From: Blasia pusilla | Lineage: Eukaryota > Marchantiophyta > Marchantiopsida > Blasiales | Direction of reading: 5' to 3' | DNA: 64,000 nt | NCBI GenBank assembly: GCA_050084515.1 | Contig: CM114274.1 | Coordinates: 36,146,001 to 36,210,000, forward strand | Shown: piece by piece, positions 10,813 to 23,612 of the stretch | Position numbering within the stretch: position 1 is the first letter of the stretch | Layout of the letters: the number at the start of each line of letters is the position of its first letter | Notes under the pieces: generated by a model | The model's input: the letters and a program-made list of their open reading frames with translations, nothing else | Told to the model about the DNA's origin: nothing | Database searches by the model: none | Program-made: the position numbers and the translations under genes

Positions 10813-11566
10813 CATTGTTCCTTCCCTTAGTCCTCCTCTCTCTGTAATTACTACTTATTTTCGGCAATGCATCTTAGTGGCCTTACAACTAAGTTTACTA
10901 CAACTTACTTGTAGACATTATTGGGTTTTCCATAACCTCCGAATTTTTCCGATCCCAAATTTTTAGTAAAGTGGCCATCTACTGTCGTAGTAATGTGTAT
11001 CTTGATGTATGTATTATAAATGAGGGAAGGGAATTGTCATAGAAACATGCCCTCCACTCCTCCTTGCTCTACTAAGAATTTCAAGTGGGTTGGCCATAAC
11101 TTGTTGTACTTAAGACCCACATAGTTGTCAATTCTACAATGTCAGATTAGAGACGTAGTCATATGGTCTTAAACATCGAGGCTCCTAAGGTCCATACCGC
11201 TCCCTAGGGAAGCTTTAAGCTTATCCCCTGATCCTTGACATATCTCCTTGTGTTGCTCATCCAAGTTGGAGTGTTGTGAGTCGGTGACTAATTTCTCAAG
11301 GTTAGAACCTAACAGTCTCCTCGTTAACAACATGAATCATGGCCAAACATAGAACACGGTTGACTCCTCATTGAAGAAGAGAGAAAATAGAGAGGGAGTG
11401 AGAGTATTCTCCCTTATAGACACTTCTAGGATTCTTTCCAACCCATCCCCTTCTCTAGTATCTAATATGATCTGGTAATAATATATGTCCCTCCAGCCCA
11501 ACATGGATCATGACTCCCAAGCCCATGGGAGCACTCGTGTTTTATGGACCATTAGATGTCATTGAT
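10813..11566. other. no recognisable feature
   Basis: I see no gene or repeat in these 750 bases. Stops occur in all frames. Confidence 0.4.
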
Positions 11567-11690
11567 CGTGTCGTGTGCATACACATCACTACACAATCCA
11601 TATCTTTGTTCACATCCACACAATAAACACCTTCGATCATCCCAACGTAGAGGTAGATCAAAAACACAAAAAAATACAATCTTACATCTA
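11567..11690 (-). repeat. LTR 3'-end fragment of second gypsy copy
   Basis: The plus strand starts TGTCGTGTGCATACACATCAC, the complement of the LTR family's GACA end, and similarity to 1829-1955 extends for roughly 60-100 bp. It follows the PHD remnant at 11741-11880 on the minus strand in the same order as in the first copy, but no LTR start abuts it here. Confidence 0.5.
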
Positions 11691-11740
11691 CACCAAGACC
11701 ACACAAGTGCCATTCTAATTAGAAATTGGGTCCCCCAACT

Positions 11741-11890
11741 CTAGGTAGCACACATCACATCAACCCGAAATAATCTACTATCATGTATACATCTGGGACA
11801 TAACCAATGTCTTGTGGAAAATAGTGTCAGAATTGCATGAAGAGTAGGGATTAGGCACAACATATGCAAGCATTTTGTGGGCCCTATAGA
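11741..11890 (-). pseudogene. PHD-finger tail of a second gypsy copy
   Basis: On the minus strand the frame contains HMLCL, then STRHWLCPRC, matching the end of the PHD finger at 2137 (WHMTCL ... GQWMCPRC). The upstream zinc ligands are lost. This marks the 3' end of a second, more decayed element of the same family, whose pol remnants lie at 14330-16560. Confidence 0.55.
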
Positions 11891-12130
11891 AGTAAGTGCA
11901 AGCCTCGCACAGGCATAGGGCATGCCAGTGCAAGCCAAGCGGGTTCAAATAGACCTCACCCATGCTCGATATGGGCGAGGCAAGGGCTCATAGCTCGCAC
12001 ATCCATGTAATCCCTATCCGCCTCCCATAATCTAAATCCGCACCCGTTCTCGTTTCTTGAGCCCATAAGGACAACTAGGGTACCAAAAAAAACCTGGACG
12101 GGGGATCCATTGGGCATGTTCATCCCATGG
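11870..12130. repeat. dispersed repeat C, copy 1
   Basis: The sequence shares blocks with 41020-41450, notably GGCAAGAGCTCATAGCCCGCAC-like sequence (GGCAAGGGCTCATAGCTCGC here) and GGGGGATCCATTGGGCATG against GGGGGACCCGTTGGGCATG. It directly adjoins the PHD remnant. It is non-coding as far as can be seen, and its element type is unknown. Confidence 0.55.
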
Positions 12131-14329
12131 ACTTCATAGCTATAGCTCCTGAAAGGAAGTTTTTTGCTGCACCAAGATCAATCAACCCTCTTAACTTGGG
12201 ATCCTTCTTCTTCCCCATCCATGACATTGAGACAAGTTTCTCGTCTCTTCAAAATAAGTTATCTCCACATATTTGTGCCTTTCCTCCTTTTTGTAGAACT
12301 AATAAAGCCGCAAGAAGAGATTACTTGTGATTTAAGGTTTTCCCGAGGTCCTCCTTCTTTGTTCTCTTCACATATATGTTCCCCTTCTGGATAATTGAGA
12401 GGACGAGGATATGGCTCATTTCCAAGCTTACAAAAGTGACAATTCATGATTATATGACCATATCTACCACACTCAAATTATTGGCATATATCTTGTAGGA
12501 CTTCTCAATGGCCACTTCCAAACCTAAACCCTCAATGGCTACTTCAAAACCATAAAACTTCAATAGCTACTTCTAATTACCTCTAAACTCACAACATTGG
12601 ATCAATACTCGGATATTCTTCCAAGAGGGAAAATCCAAAATAGTTGGAAGAGTAACCTTGATCTTATAGTATTGTAACTCTCAAGCTCATAAGGCCACTC
12701 TAAAATTGCACAAAAATACAATATCTCTCGAGGACTTTCCTCTTCTTTTATATACTAAGAAAAAGGTATAGTGAAGAAATATTAGCCCTACCCATCCTTA
12801 TCCAATGTGGCCTCTGCTCCTTGCATAAAGGGATCTTGTTCAGACTCTAGTATCATAATCTCATTTTATCATATTTAGCCACAATCTCACCCTTATCATA
12901 CTTTTCACCAATCTCCGAGCCCACTCCCACTCCCACCTTTTATTAGAACCAATAAATCCGCAAGAAGAGATTATATGTTGTTTGTCTTTTCTATTTTTGG
13001 TTGATTCTTTACTATTTATCCTCTAATTGATATAGATTCTAATGTTCATTTCATGACAATAAATGTCCTAATTTGAAGTTTTTTGTTAAGTAGTGATAAT
13101 TTTGTATATATAGAACATCATTTTTAACGATGAGAAAATGATCAAAACTTAGCAAATAATTTCATATCATGATATGGATCATTTAATAGTTGAATAGGAT
13201 GGTTGTATTAGAGAATAGGTTAGTTGTAAATTAAAGTGGTGAAAGAAGTGAAGATACTATAGGTGGAGAGAGGGAAGGAGAATGTAAAAATAGGATGGTT
13301 GTATTAGAAAATAGGTTAGTTGAAAATAAAAGTGGTTAAAGAAGTTATAAGAGTTGAAAAAGGATTGGGATTAGAAGAAAAAAATAAGATTTGCTAAATG
13401 GAGATTAATGGAAATGGTTAAGGAATGAATAGTAAGTGCGGGTAGATGAGGGAAAAGAATGAAAGGTTTGGCTCTGCTTATAACTCAATCATGCCGACCT
13501 TCTTATAAATTTGGAGTAGTGGAAACAAACTTAGAGCAAGCTCTTTAATGGTTTAGATTCTTTCTTTAATAAGAAATAAAAAATGAGAGTGAAAAATTTT
13601 AGTTTGGTTTTTAATTTCATGAAATTAAATAGAAATAAAATAACACCAAAATATTCATGCTTCCTCTAACCATTATCAAAAAGACTATCACAAAATTTCA
13701 AGACTAGAAGATTATTATGGATTGTGTTATGATAGATCTCTTGCTATATATATTTTAATAATGCTATTTCAAAAAATAAAAATTTGCACTATTGGATGGC
13801 CTTTTAATTTTAGTAAAAGATATCCAGCTAAATATTCATATATTATAACTATTGACTAGTATTGAGATTATTAGATTGGAATTAAAATATTTAATTATAA
13901 TCAATTCCAATTTAATAATCAAATTTCTAATTATAACTCTACTTACAAACATGTTTTGATCTAAACTAAAATATGAATATTCATCATATGGTCACACATA
14001 CTACAAAAAAATTTTATAAATCTTAGAGGGATTTTATGAATGTTATGTTCACACGATGTTGAATTCATAATTACAAAAGAATCAAGTTTCAATTCTAGAT
14101 TGTGGCATAGTCTTATTATTTCTTGTTTTGGGATAATAGAAGGAAATCCTAATCGTTTGACGGCTAAAAATTTAGGATATGAGAGAAGAAATTGCTTGTG
14201 AATTCCTTAATAGTGACTTAAGTATGACTACACCAACCACATAAGTCACAACTTATGACTACAACATGACTAAGATAATTTCTTTATCCTTACATATATA
14301 CCTATCTCACATCCAAAATAAAATCCACA
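12131..14329. other. AT-rich intergenic stretch
   Basis: No gene recognised. Composition becomes strongly AT-rich from about 12960 to 14290. A short direct repeat, GGATGGTTGTATTAGA, occurs at about 13199 and 13296. RT-related sequence of the second gypsy copy would be expected in this interval but could not be recognised. Confidence 0.4.
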
Positions 14330-14834
14330 ATCAAGTGCATGTGCCGATGAACACTTCTATATGCACGTTGCAACATCTATTGTGGCACCAAGTTCATTCC
14401 ACCACAACCTAGGACAAGATGTATGTTTATAAGCCCACATAAGGAACATCCAATTCCATACCTCACCAAAAGCATGATCTCCACCACGTGTGCAAAAATG
14501 TTAACCCAACAAAGGCACATTCTCAAGATGTAAGTTGGAGAGTGCTCAAGATCTTGGTACTCTTAGAGAAATCATGATACCCACAACATCTCTGCAAACG
14601 AACTTGAATATGGGTCATGCAATCCTCAGCCCTATCTTACCATAGAGTTTCCTTGGTATGGTACATCACGGCTTGGCTACCCTACTATCACCAAGTGGAT
14701 GGACCCAATGCTATGAAATATCTATAGGAAGCAATTGTAGATACCTGCCCACCACCAACACTTGCAACAAGTACCAAGGTTCTATATGGATAAAGTTTGT
14801 GTTCACAGACTCATGTATATCCCTAGGACGGATA

Positions 14835-15050
14835 TGTCCGTGCGGACTTGGGTTCCCACAAACCATACCCAAGCCCGCAACCTAGCCCCGGGCTCGACCA
14901 TCCCACACCCAATCCAACAACTCGTCATCCGTTCTAGCCACCTGTTTTGTAGCCCACACTAAGCCCACGCCTTGTACCAAACCCACATGTGACCTACACC
15001 GACTTGCCCTAGGCCTGCACAAGGCGTGGGCCAACTAGAGGCCCTATGGT
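14835..15050. repeat. dispersed repeat C, copy 2
   Basis: Shares the blocks GCTCGACCATCCCACACCCA and TTTTGTAGCCCACACTAAGC with 41070-41140. It lies inside the eroded gypsy copy, so it may be an insertion. Confidence 0.55.
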
Positions 15051-15899
15051 GATATTGTCTCACCAACAACAAAATATGATATAATTAGAGACATCATGTA
15101 GTCTTATCTCTCTCCATATAAAGATATTGTTGCACATGTATCCATATGTATGCAACACCATCCCTAAACCCATGCTTCTTCCACAAAATAGATTGAGCAC
15201 TTATACCCCCTTCTATAAATATTACCACACAATAGGTGTGTTATCCAAGGGAGCCAACGTCATTGGCCCCACCACACCTATGTATTATATTTTAGTCTCC
15301 TCACTCGTTGGCATAAGGGCCTCACTCCAAACCTTACAATGTTAATCCGCTCTCTGTTGCAACAACTTACTTGGGTCTACCACTAGCTCTTAATCCACAT
15401 ATGGTGTCTTGCCAATTGGCACCATATGCACAACACATTTCTCCACTATAGAAACCTCATCCTCCATTGCATGTCACCACCAAAATTAACCAACAAAAAA
15501 ATGTTGCAATAGTTGCCACCACATCTCGCTATATACCACTAACACATCCAATTACATATACTAGAGAATGATGGAGACGCCCACCACTTGACTTCAAGTC
15601 CAGTCTATATGCTTTGACTCCTCCTAATAGTCAAATGTGAACTCTATGGGATACAAAAATAACACATAATAGGCCTTTGCCTCGGTCATCAATATCAAAC
15701 TTGTGACCATTAAATTTTCACTGGGATGTTTTGGTTGAACCCTCACCATCAACTCCTACATACCATGTCATGAACTTTAGTGTTCTCAAACCACCAAGAG
15801 CCATCATGATCTGAAAGATACCTCTTCAACTAGGACCCTTGCAATCCCAAACCTGGATACAATTTTTTCCAAACCCAACATGGGTTGTGCTCTCGAATC

Positions 15900-15957
15900 C
15901 GCAAGCAAGCACTCTCATCAATACAATACAAGCAAGCACTCTCATCAATACAATACA
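15900..15957. repeat. 29-bp direct duplication
   Basis: The unit GCAAGCACTCTCATCAATAC plus ATACAA occurs twice in tandem with almost no divergence, suggesting a recent slippage or duplication event within old sequence. Confidence 0.7.
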
Positions 15958-16560
15958 CTAGAGAGCCCAGACAGTTGATAATCCTCGGTATTTGTGGAAT
16001 AAATAAGAAAAAAGAGAGAACTAAAATGGTTATGTCTGAATCTCTAGCTCTTGTTGTTTTCCAATAAGACAACTCTAAAGGTGTGCACATTCAATCACTA
16101 GCTTCACGATCAACTCCTTCATCCTCCACATGAGCTATCGTCACCTCCCATGTGGCACTTGACTCCACTGCCATCAACCTCTCTGCAGGAGTCTCCCCAC
16201 TTGGAGAAACCATGGTGACCACATCCTCCAAAAAATTGGAACAAGATGCCGCCCCACCCCAACTCTCACTAAAGTGGTCTCCAACCACAAAACCTCAATT
16301 GGACCTATACCCTATGTTGCCAAATCCTTAGTTGAAAATAGAGGCATTTAGCACACCACCTTTACCACCCCCAAAATAGAACTCAATGTTGAAATCTTGA
16401 TCTCTCTAATAGCATATTATCACACCACCTAATGTTTTCAATTCCCTACCGGAGATCAAAGTCACTCGACTACCATCCATTGATGGGGTCCACATCACCT
16501 GTGACAATATAAATGAGTACATAAATCATGTCTATCACCTAGCCTTTCCTCGTTGTGAAT

Positions 16561-17900
16561 CCAACCTCGCAACTAATACACTCTAGTTGCATCTATTACA
16601 CTAAAATGAAGATAACCTATATGCTAACTAATGAAAAAAGGAATTAGGATACATAGATTGGAAAAAGAAAAGAAAGAGGCCTCATCAGCTATAAGATGGA
16701 AGTAAACCAGAGCATGGGTTGCAAGTGTGGAAACTGGCATGGAGTCATTGACATGGAAAAATGAAAGTTAAAGACTTATCAATCCTCAATGATTCTTATA
16801 AAAGTAGTTTATAAAGTGCAAAGCAAAAATTGGAAGAATTCATAAGCAATAAAAGTTTGAGATTCAGAGGGATTTCATGTAGAAGATCATTGGATGTGCT
16901 CTATGTGAAAGAGATGCTATAAATGATCGATATGAAGGATCCATAGGGGTGGTGCATAGAAAGCCACTAGACATGCAATGAGTGCAAGAAACATTGGATA
17001 TAAGGTAGATGAGGAATCCCAAGGGATTTCATATAGAAAGGTCACCAAATGTCTATATGGAAGAGACTTCGCAGCGAAAAGATGCACAAAGATGCCCAGG
17101 CCATGTAAATTTGATCTTGAAATGGTCTCCATTGGATAGTTCTTCCAAACCTAACATTGGACAACGCCCATGAGAGTGGGGGACGTGATTTTACATAATT
17201 ATACACAAAATGATGTATCATTATGCATGTCCATCTATAACATTAAAACTAATTTGTTTGTCATAAACCCAGAGTAATTTTAATAATGTAGATGGACATG
17301 CAGTGTAAAATGGAGTCCCATATATTTCGTAGGCATCCATCCAATTTCATACACAACAAATCTGGTTCTTTCCTAGGGCTTGTTTTAATTCTTCACTTCA
17401 TTAATAATGCATTAATAATTAAAAACTAAATTCTGGTCATGCAACATGTGGAGATATAATTCCAAGAGAAAAAAATCCCAACACATGACATGTAATGGGC
17501 CTCCTTCAAATCGATGTGATTGAGTATGCCATGAAATTTGGTGACCTGATTATGGAAATTAGGAGCCTTCCACAATTACTGCTATCTATACAATATTGCA
17601 AACGTCACAACTCCACGAAGACCCAAAAAAAACCTAAATTGCATCTGACTATTCAACCAAGGATCTGCTTCTCATTAGGCTGTACTTTCCTAATCTCCAT
17701 TATAATTTGTCCTGCTGATACCTTGCTGAAATCAATTGGTGACCCCCATGCCTTTGGAGAAGAGCTTTCCCCATAGAGACCAACACCATCATATCACAAT
17801 GAGGGGCCATCAGAGGACTTGATTAGCCCCTGGAGGCCAATCCTAAACCCTGAAACGAATAAGAAAGTGGGCTAAGAATGCGTTTTGGGTATCCTTGGAA
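16561..17900. other. intergenic, short diverged direct repeat
   Basis: No gene seen. Two similar segments of about 50 bp, each starting GGGATTTCAT and continuing with GTAGAA or ATAGAA, lie about 155 bp apart (near 16869 and 17024). The rest is unremarkable. Confidence 0.4.
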
Positions 17901-17903
17901 TGA

Positions 17904-20897
17904 CTATTGTACATTATCATTTTTCTGTTTGGCTATGGTGTTTAGAAAGTTCAACAGATTCATTCTTGATCTCTTGCTGCTTGCTCGCTTTGGTCCAGAC
18001 TCGGCAGGGCCATCCCCCTCTAATTCAACAGTCTCTGATGCTGCTGTAAATTCATCTGCAATAGACTTGCGGGCCGCCCTAACCAGTTTTCGGAGTTCCT
18101 GTGGAAGGTGACCCCATACATTCAACTTTGGTTAGGATTGAATTCAGACGTTGAAACTTGCCAGCATGTGCAGGACCTTGGATTTATTCAAACTAGGTTG
18201 AGACATTCGAGGCTGTCAACTATAGATAGAAGCCAGAGTGAGAAGGTTTCAAATCATTTGACATGTTTTCAAATGACTCATGTCCACAATAGCGTCGAAA
18301 CTGAAGCAACAAGTAAGAGATAGTCATGCTTTACACTGCAGTCCTGAACATTGGTCTGTTCAAAGAGGCTTCAGAGCAAGATTACACACCTGTCGGTCAA
18401 AGTCAACGTCATATATAGAGTAAACTTCTTCTTCGACAGCGGACAATCCCCCCACTAATCCTTCCAGCCACTGTTCTGCCACTTCTCTGACAGGATCATC
18501 TTCCTGTAGACACTCAAGATTCTTAACTTAGTTCTCCTTCATCATCCCTTTCACATCTTCACTACAAAAAGCTATCAATGCAAGAGGGAATCACCCATGC
18601 CCTTTGGGACCATAGCATGCAATACACAAGTAAAGGAGAATGCAGGATGGATGCCTCAAGGAGCTCACTTCTTCCCTGCCATTGTCATCTTCAACGTCCT
18701 CATCTTCTGGATGGTCTGACAAATCGAAAACAAGGCCTTCCGCATCACCATCTTTCACTGCCTTCAGAACAGACTCCATTAGTTCTGGGTCAACATCCCG
18801 GAGTAGTCCACCTACATCACAAAGAAGAGTGTTAGAGAAGAGTGTTGGCTTTGCCTCAATGTTTATGTGAGCCAACAGCAGATTGTGTGGTTCATGGTGT
18901 AGCTCAACCATCAATGGAAAAAGCCAACCCACCTGCATGATTTCAGCCTTTCCATTTCATCCAAAGATATTGAAAACAATTATACGTCTCATTAGAATGG
19001 TCTAATCCACACTCTAAGAAATTCTGTAGACTTGAAGATAAACCAATTGTTATATTGTTCTTGCTTCATCTTCAACTGCCAATAACTTGTTTAAGTTGCT
19101 ACTTAACAGCTCCATCGACCCTGGGTATACAACTTGTGACCACACATAGCATTTCGGATAAAGTCGAAACCTCATACTCTTCCCAAGGACAACAATGATT
19201 TGACACATTCAATAGATCCACCAACCGAGACCATCAACTGCAACCCAAAATCAGTCCGACCAATAATTCACGACAATGAATTGATAGACCCTACAACTGA
19301 ATCAATTGCCTACTCTAAAAGTTCAGGAACAGTCTGAGATATGAAGGGATTCTCATTCCCAAAACAACTTGGTTTATTCACACGCTTCGTGTGAGTTTTC
19401 TAGGCAAGTTGCTTCTTTACCACTGAAGAAGCAACTAGGCATTGAGAACCTACTTGGCATACACAGAGAAATAGGCCGAAACAAGTTCTGAGGTGCCTTT
19501 CTTCTTTTGTTTCCTGTCCTGAAGCAAGAAACTGGGAGAGAGTGAGATGGGCACGTAGCCCAAAAAGAAAGCTTTGGAATTTCCAGTTCTGGAGGTCAAG
19601 TCAGGAATGAGGTTATCAATAATGGTAGAGTGCCGTCCTATCTAGAAGTGAGGAGATAGAAGATGAGCACTAGATCAAAGGACAACGCTTTCCAGCTGCG
19701 AGATGTGATGCTGATCAATGAATTTAACAGACTAACAGAGGTTTCTTCAGAGAAGCTGTGTTTGTTCCCAATCTCGAAACTTCATGAGCAGAATTTAAAA
19801 CGATTGATGGCGCCCACCAACAGATTTAGGATTTAAGTCTACACGAGCCATAGTTCACTTTTGAGGTCACTACCATACAGCATGTGCCATGTTGTGGAGA
19901 GATTCATCCAGGAAGCACCTATATAGTTGTATTGTCTGCGTCTGCCGTTCCGCACTCTGGAGCTGGACCCAAGATTCTGCAATGCGGAAAGCACTCAGGC
20001 CTGATCGTTTCAACTGATGAGTGCATGGCAGTGATCAAAACAGTAAGCGCGACCTTGCTATGAAGCAACAGTTTACAGGTTACCTTTGGTAGAGATACCA
20101 ATTTTAGTGACAGGATAAAGCACATGATTACCTTCACCAGCATAATGGCGTCGTAAACGTCCTCATCCAGTGATGCCCACCTGCAGTTGGAACGAAAAAT
20201 GTGAGAGTTCGAACAACAAGTGTGGGTAAAAAGTGCAGAGTAGAGATGAAGTTAAGTATCAGATATTAACGAACACTAGGATTCAGAGAGTAAGAGAGAA
20301 GACGATTTTCTTTATTTGAGTGAATAAGTGGTATAGAACCAGCTTCCCTTGAACATAATTAAAACTTTACAGTTACCCCCAACGAACTGAGAAATCCAAT
20401 TCAACGCAAAATGATGGATGAGACTGAAAGAGGTGGACCAGCCAAACACATTGCGTCAAAGCTTGAGCAGTTACGAACTTGACTGCCTGTCGGAGCTGAG
20501 CTGGCGCAAGGGATGCCAATTCAAGCCCCCAATTCCTCGCATTCTTCGATTGCTTCTTACTCTCCCCTCTACTCTTCTTCTCAGGTACATCTTCTATCTC
20601 CTGATACCCTCCCTCCTCCTCCCTCAACTCTTCCTCCACAGCTGCTGCTTCACTCCTACAAGAAACCGACATAGCCCCACGGCCTCTGCTTCCCGCTCTT
20701 CCTCGAGCGAACCCTCTCTCTATGACTTTCACGGGCCTCCACTGAACGTCATTCTTCCTCCTGCAGACGCAGCCATCGCCCCTCCCATAGACATAAAACG
20801 AGAAATTCAGCGCATCCCTCTGAATTTGAGCTCCTGAAGAGCGCACTAGAGCGGACGCTCGCAAAACCAGCAGCGACCTCACTGCTCCAGACGCCAT
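17904..20897 (-). CDS. DarP/DUF615-like ribosome maturation protein, six exons
   Basis: Bacterial DarP (YjgA, DUF615) helps the large ribosomal subunit mature. Plants carry an organelle-type homologue. Exons read by eye: 20897-20475, 20180-20132, 19976-19919, 18811-18669, 18503-18390 and 18098-17904, all with GT-AG borders. The first 110 residues are basic and hydroxyl-rich, like a transit peptide (MASGAVRSLLVLRASALVRS), followed by an acidic linker and the family start ARNWGLELASLAPAQLRQAV. Later exons give ASLDEDVYDAIMLVK, GRRRQYNYI, GLLRDVDPELMESVLKAVKD, AEQWLEGLVGG and ELRKLVRAARKSIADE, ending NTIAKQKNDNVQ. Exons 3-6 are in phase. Exon 2 is 49 nt, whereas phase requires 48: its first codons read GTGGGCATC where GTGGCATC would keep frame, so one extra G breaks the protein. 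This is a sequencing error or a real frameshift. Otherwise the gene looks intact. Identification is confident; function is inferred from the family. Confidence 0.85.
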
Positions 20898-23040
20898 TTT
20901 CACGCCCTGGCATTCGAATTCGACCCCGAATTCAGACGGGTTCCTCAAAAAAACCGCATCCTGAAACTGAGTATTGCAAAACCCTCGCGCACGCTGCGCA
21001 ACATGGAAAACAAGTAGGGCGTGTCACCCGTTCTTCCCTTACGGGAACACGCGGGAGTGCGATAAGTGCCTCCCTTGGCTTAACTCACATGGGCTTATGG
21101 GTTTAGGGCGAAGTCATGAGATAAGAGTCATGAAGATCTCCCAAGCAAATTTTCTCTCTATTTGAATTTGAGTTCCAATGCTTCTTATGACGGGTCACAA
21201 CGACTTCGGTTTCGTTTCGGTTTGGAACAAAATTGAAGATTTGCTTGTTATCGAATGGAATCGCACTTGGTGGAGTTTCCGGAAAGACCCTCTTCCATTC
21301 TTTACGTTTACGTAATCATCATTTTTTTTCTCACCATCTGGGCTATCCACGCGTCCTCCACACGTGTTTATTAATCACTTTCTTCCCCCACCCCTCTCGA
21401 AGGGCTGCACACTCGTTTTGTAGATTACTCGATGACTGAAAAATAGGGATTTATGGGTGGTAGGGTTCAAATGACTCATGCCCTACTTTTTTGTGGTGCA
21501 AGCGAGGTCGGAGTCCCATTTGTGTGTGAATCTTAAACCACTAGATTTTATCACTCTAGGACCATCTTGAAAGTTTCCATGACTTGAGTACTCATTAGAC
21601 CAAGTACTTAATGCTATCCTCCGCACGGACTTTGTCTTGGCCAAAATTTGGGCGGTGGTTGTAAATGGAAAGTTCGTCACTTCTTTGTAAAATTTTGTGA
21701 TTTTTTTGGTTGGTGGAGCTTGAGACGTCATAGAATTCAAAGGAATCTCAGCTTGACTTATGATTGAGCATCACGAGCTATGACTTTGCCTCTACTCGAT
21801 TGGGACATCGAGTTCAATCAAGAATAGTTTTGTATCCAAATTTATTTGTTCACATACATCCCCAAGTAGAGTTTCTTCAAGAATCAAAAAAATGTCCAAG
21901 GTTTGTTCTATTAAATCACACTGGCACCAAAATCAACACAAGTGCATGCACATGGAGTGTCAATCATGAAATTTTTATCCCTTCTTGTGCTTTCTTTCTC
22001 ACCTTTCCCTTTTATCCAAAGTTCACACCACGACCCTCCTCTACTATCCAAAGTTGGCATGGAAATGTTGACTATGCTTGTGCCGACAAGATTATAACTT
22101 TGAAAGATAGCATGTTTTTTTAGTGTAGAAATTCCCATTCCGACCCTCACGAGATTTTTGGGCTACTCCACATGCTCTTAATGACACATCCTAATGTCCA
22201 CATAAAATGAGACTAAATCTAAAAAATAGAAATTTTTTGGGCAAATTTTTGGATTAGTTGTATGCCACAAGAAACATTCATCAAAACTTTCTTTTGAAAA
22301 CTTTAATGTCAATCTTCTTCGAAATTTCATGTGGAAGTCATTCTTCCTATTTTCTATTGTTGAAACTTCTTGTCCCTTTTCTCACAACTTTTGGGGGATC
22401 TTGATTCTTGAGGTGGCCCATTTTCAAACCATCTATAGATGTTGTTGATATCCATTATACATTGCAAAAAGGCTATGTTGGTGGATCGAGTTTGGATTCA
22501 CTCAAACTAAGAATAGGCTACGATTGATGTTCAAATCATACATATTGGAGCTATATTATTCATGTTTCTTTACTATAAACATGATGTATGTGTGAGAATG
22601 TATCTAAGCCCCATTGGAAGTGAATGTGGTGCCCAAAATCCCAAAGCCTTTTTTTCACCATTTCACGATTAAAGAAAAAAAAATTGAATGATATGATTGC
22701 ATCCTAAATCATTTAAAAAGTCCACACCTAATGCTATAAAACTCCAAGATTTTGTAATGGTAATGTAAGTTCTAATAATAGAAAGTTATAAGTCATATAA
22801 AGATGACAAGTTATGAGATTGTGAGATAGATTCAAGTTTTTTCTAAGAAGAACTTCCATCAAGATTACACTAGAAAAAAAGGGCCCCTTTTATGACTCAA
22901 CATCCAATGACTAGATGCCTTAATGTGACTATGTTGTGAGTTAGTTGGTCATGATATGCACACTTAGTCATGTATGAAGTCATATTCATTTACAATCAAA
23001 ATCTAGATGACTCACTAGAGTAAGAATTAAAAAGTTACTT
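20898..23040. other. upstream flank of DarP-like gene and intergenic DNA
   Basis: The first 150 bases contain the probable 5' leader of the minus-strand DarP-like gene. No TATA element could be chosen with confidence. The rest shows only ORFs under 120 codons without motifs, including one plus-strand frame at 21764-22123 that resembles no family I know. Confidence 0.4.
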
Positions 23041-23470
23041 CAAATTCAGAGCCATAAAAAATGTGGCATCCACGTCACCCTAGAAGGAAATCAAACGTTT
23101 TCCCGCCAAGGGGAACCAACCAGCTTGGCGGTAAAGGGTAGGCGCGAGAGAGCGCGAGGAGCTAGCCAAAGTGGGAGCCAAAGATCGAGCAGGGCAAAAT
23201 GTGACAGCCAAAAGCCAAGGGCGGAAAGCCGAGGGAAAGTAGGAGCCGAAAGCTGAGGGCAGAGGTGCGGACTGAGCTAGGTTACGAGTTACGGCAGGCC
23301 GCCACGATTTGAGAAAGAGAAGAGAGAGCGGAGAAGAGAGGGAAAAGAGAGAGTATTTGTGACAAGAGAGGAGAAGATAGCAGCAAGAGAAATTTTCAAT
23401 TTGAGGAGTGTCAAAATTTTCAATTCAAGTAGAGGTGACTAGCTTGAGGCGCAAGGGAGGACATTAGAGC
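23041..23470. repeat. purine-rich segment with a short degenerate repeat
   Basis: A sharp rise in G and purine content starts near 23090. Variants of an approximately 17-bp word built on GAGCCGAAAGCYGAGGG recur between 23165 and 23265 (GGGAGCCAAAGATCGAGC, ACAGCCAAAAGCCAAGGG, CGGAAAGCCGAGGG, GGAGCCGAAAGCTGAGGG). GAGAGAGA runs follow. It could be a decayed promoter or leader, but no gene follows on either strand. Confidence 0.4.
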
Positions 23471-23509
23471 AAAGCGGCTAAATACTGTCAAAACGGTCTG
23501 GCTCCCATA

Positions 23510-23565
23510 GTTCAGGCCATGTAGAGAGCTTCATTGCTTGCACAATAACTTGAACATTTTCACAG
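23510..23565. repeat. repeat D, copy 1
   Basis: About 55 bp (TTCAGGCCATGTAGAGAGCT through CACAATAACTTGAACATTTT) matches 24517-24570 (TTCAAGCCATATAGGGAGCT through CACAATCACTTGAATCTTTT). Confidence 0.6.
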
Positions 23566-23569
23566 ACAC

Positions 23570-23571
<2 letters not shown>

Positions 23572-23610
<39 letters not shown>
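23572..23610. repeat. GA dinucleotide microsatellite
   Basis: An uninterrupted AG repeat of about 19 units. The overlapping minus-strand frame with a serine-leucine run is an artefact of it. Confidence 0.9.

Positions 23611-23612
<2 letters not shown>

Larger units (their letters stand above)
14330..16560 (-). pseudogene. second, eroded copy of the PHD-gypsy pol region
   Basis: Blocks of this stretch match the first element on the same strand and in the same order. GCACATTCTCAAGATGTAAG near 14516 matches 4685. The GTGTGTTATCCAAGGGAG block near 15236 matches 5130. GGGTTGTGCTCTCGAATCC near 15883 matches the protease-encoding 5789. No frame longer than about 90 codons survives. It contains a copy of dispersed repeat C near 14835-15050 and a 29-bp tandem duplication near 15900-15957. 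It therefore predates or has decayed more than the copy at 2.1-7.8 kb. Confidence 0.6.

Noticed and set aside
20418-20837. Plus-strand frame of 139 codons
   Set aside because: Antisense shadow of DarP exon 1.
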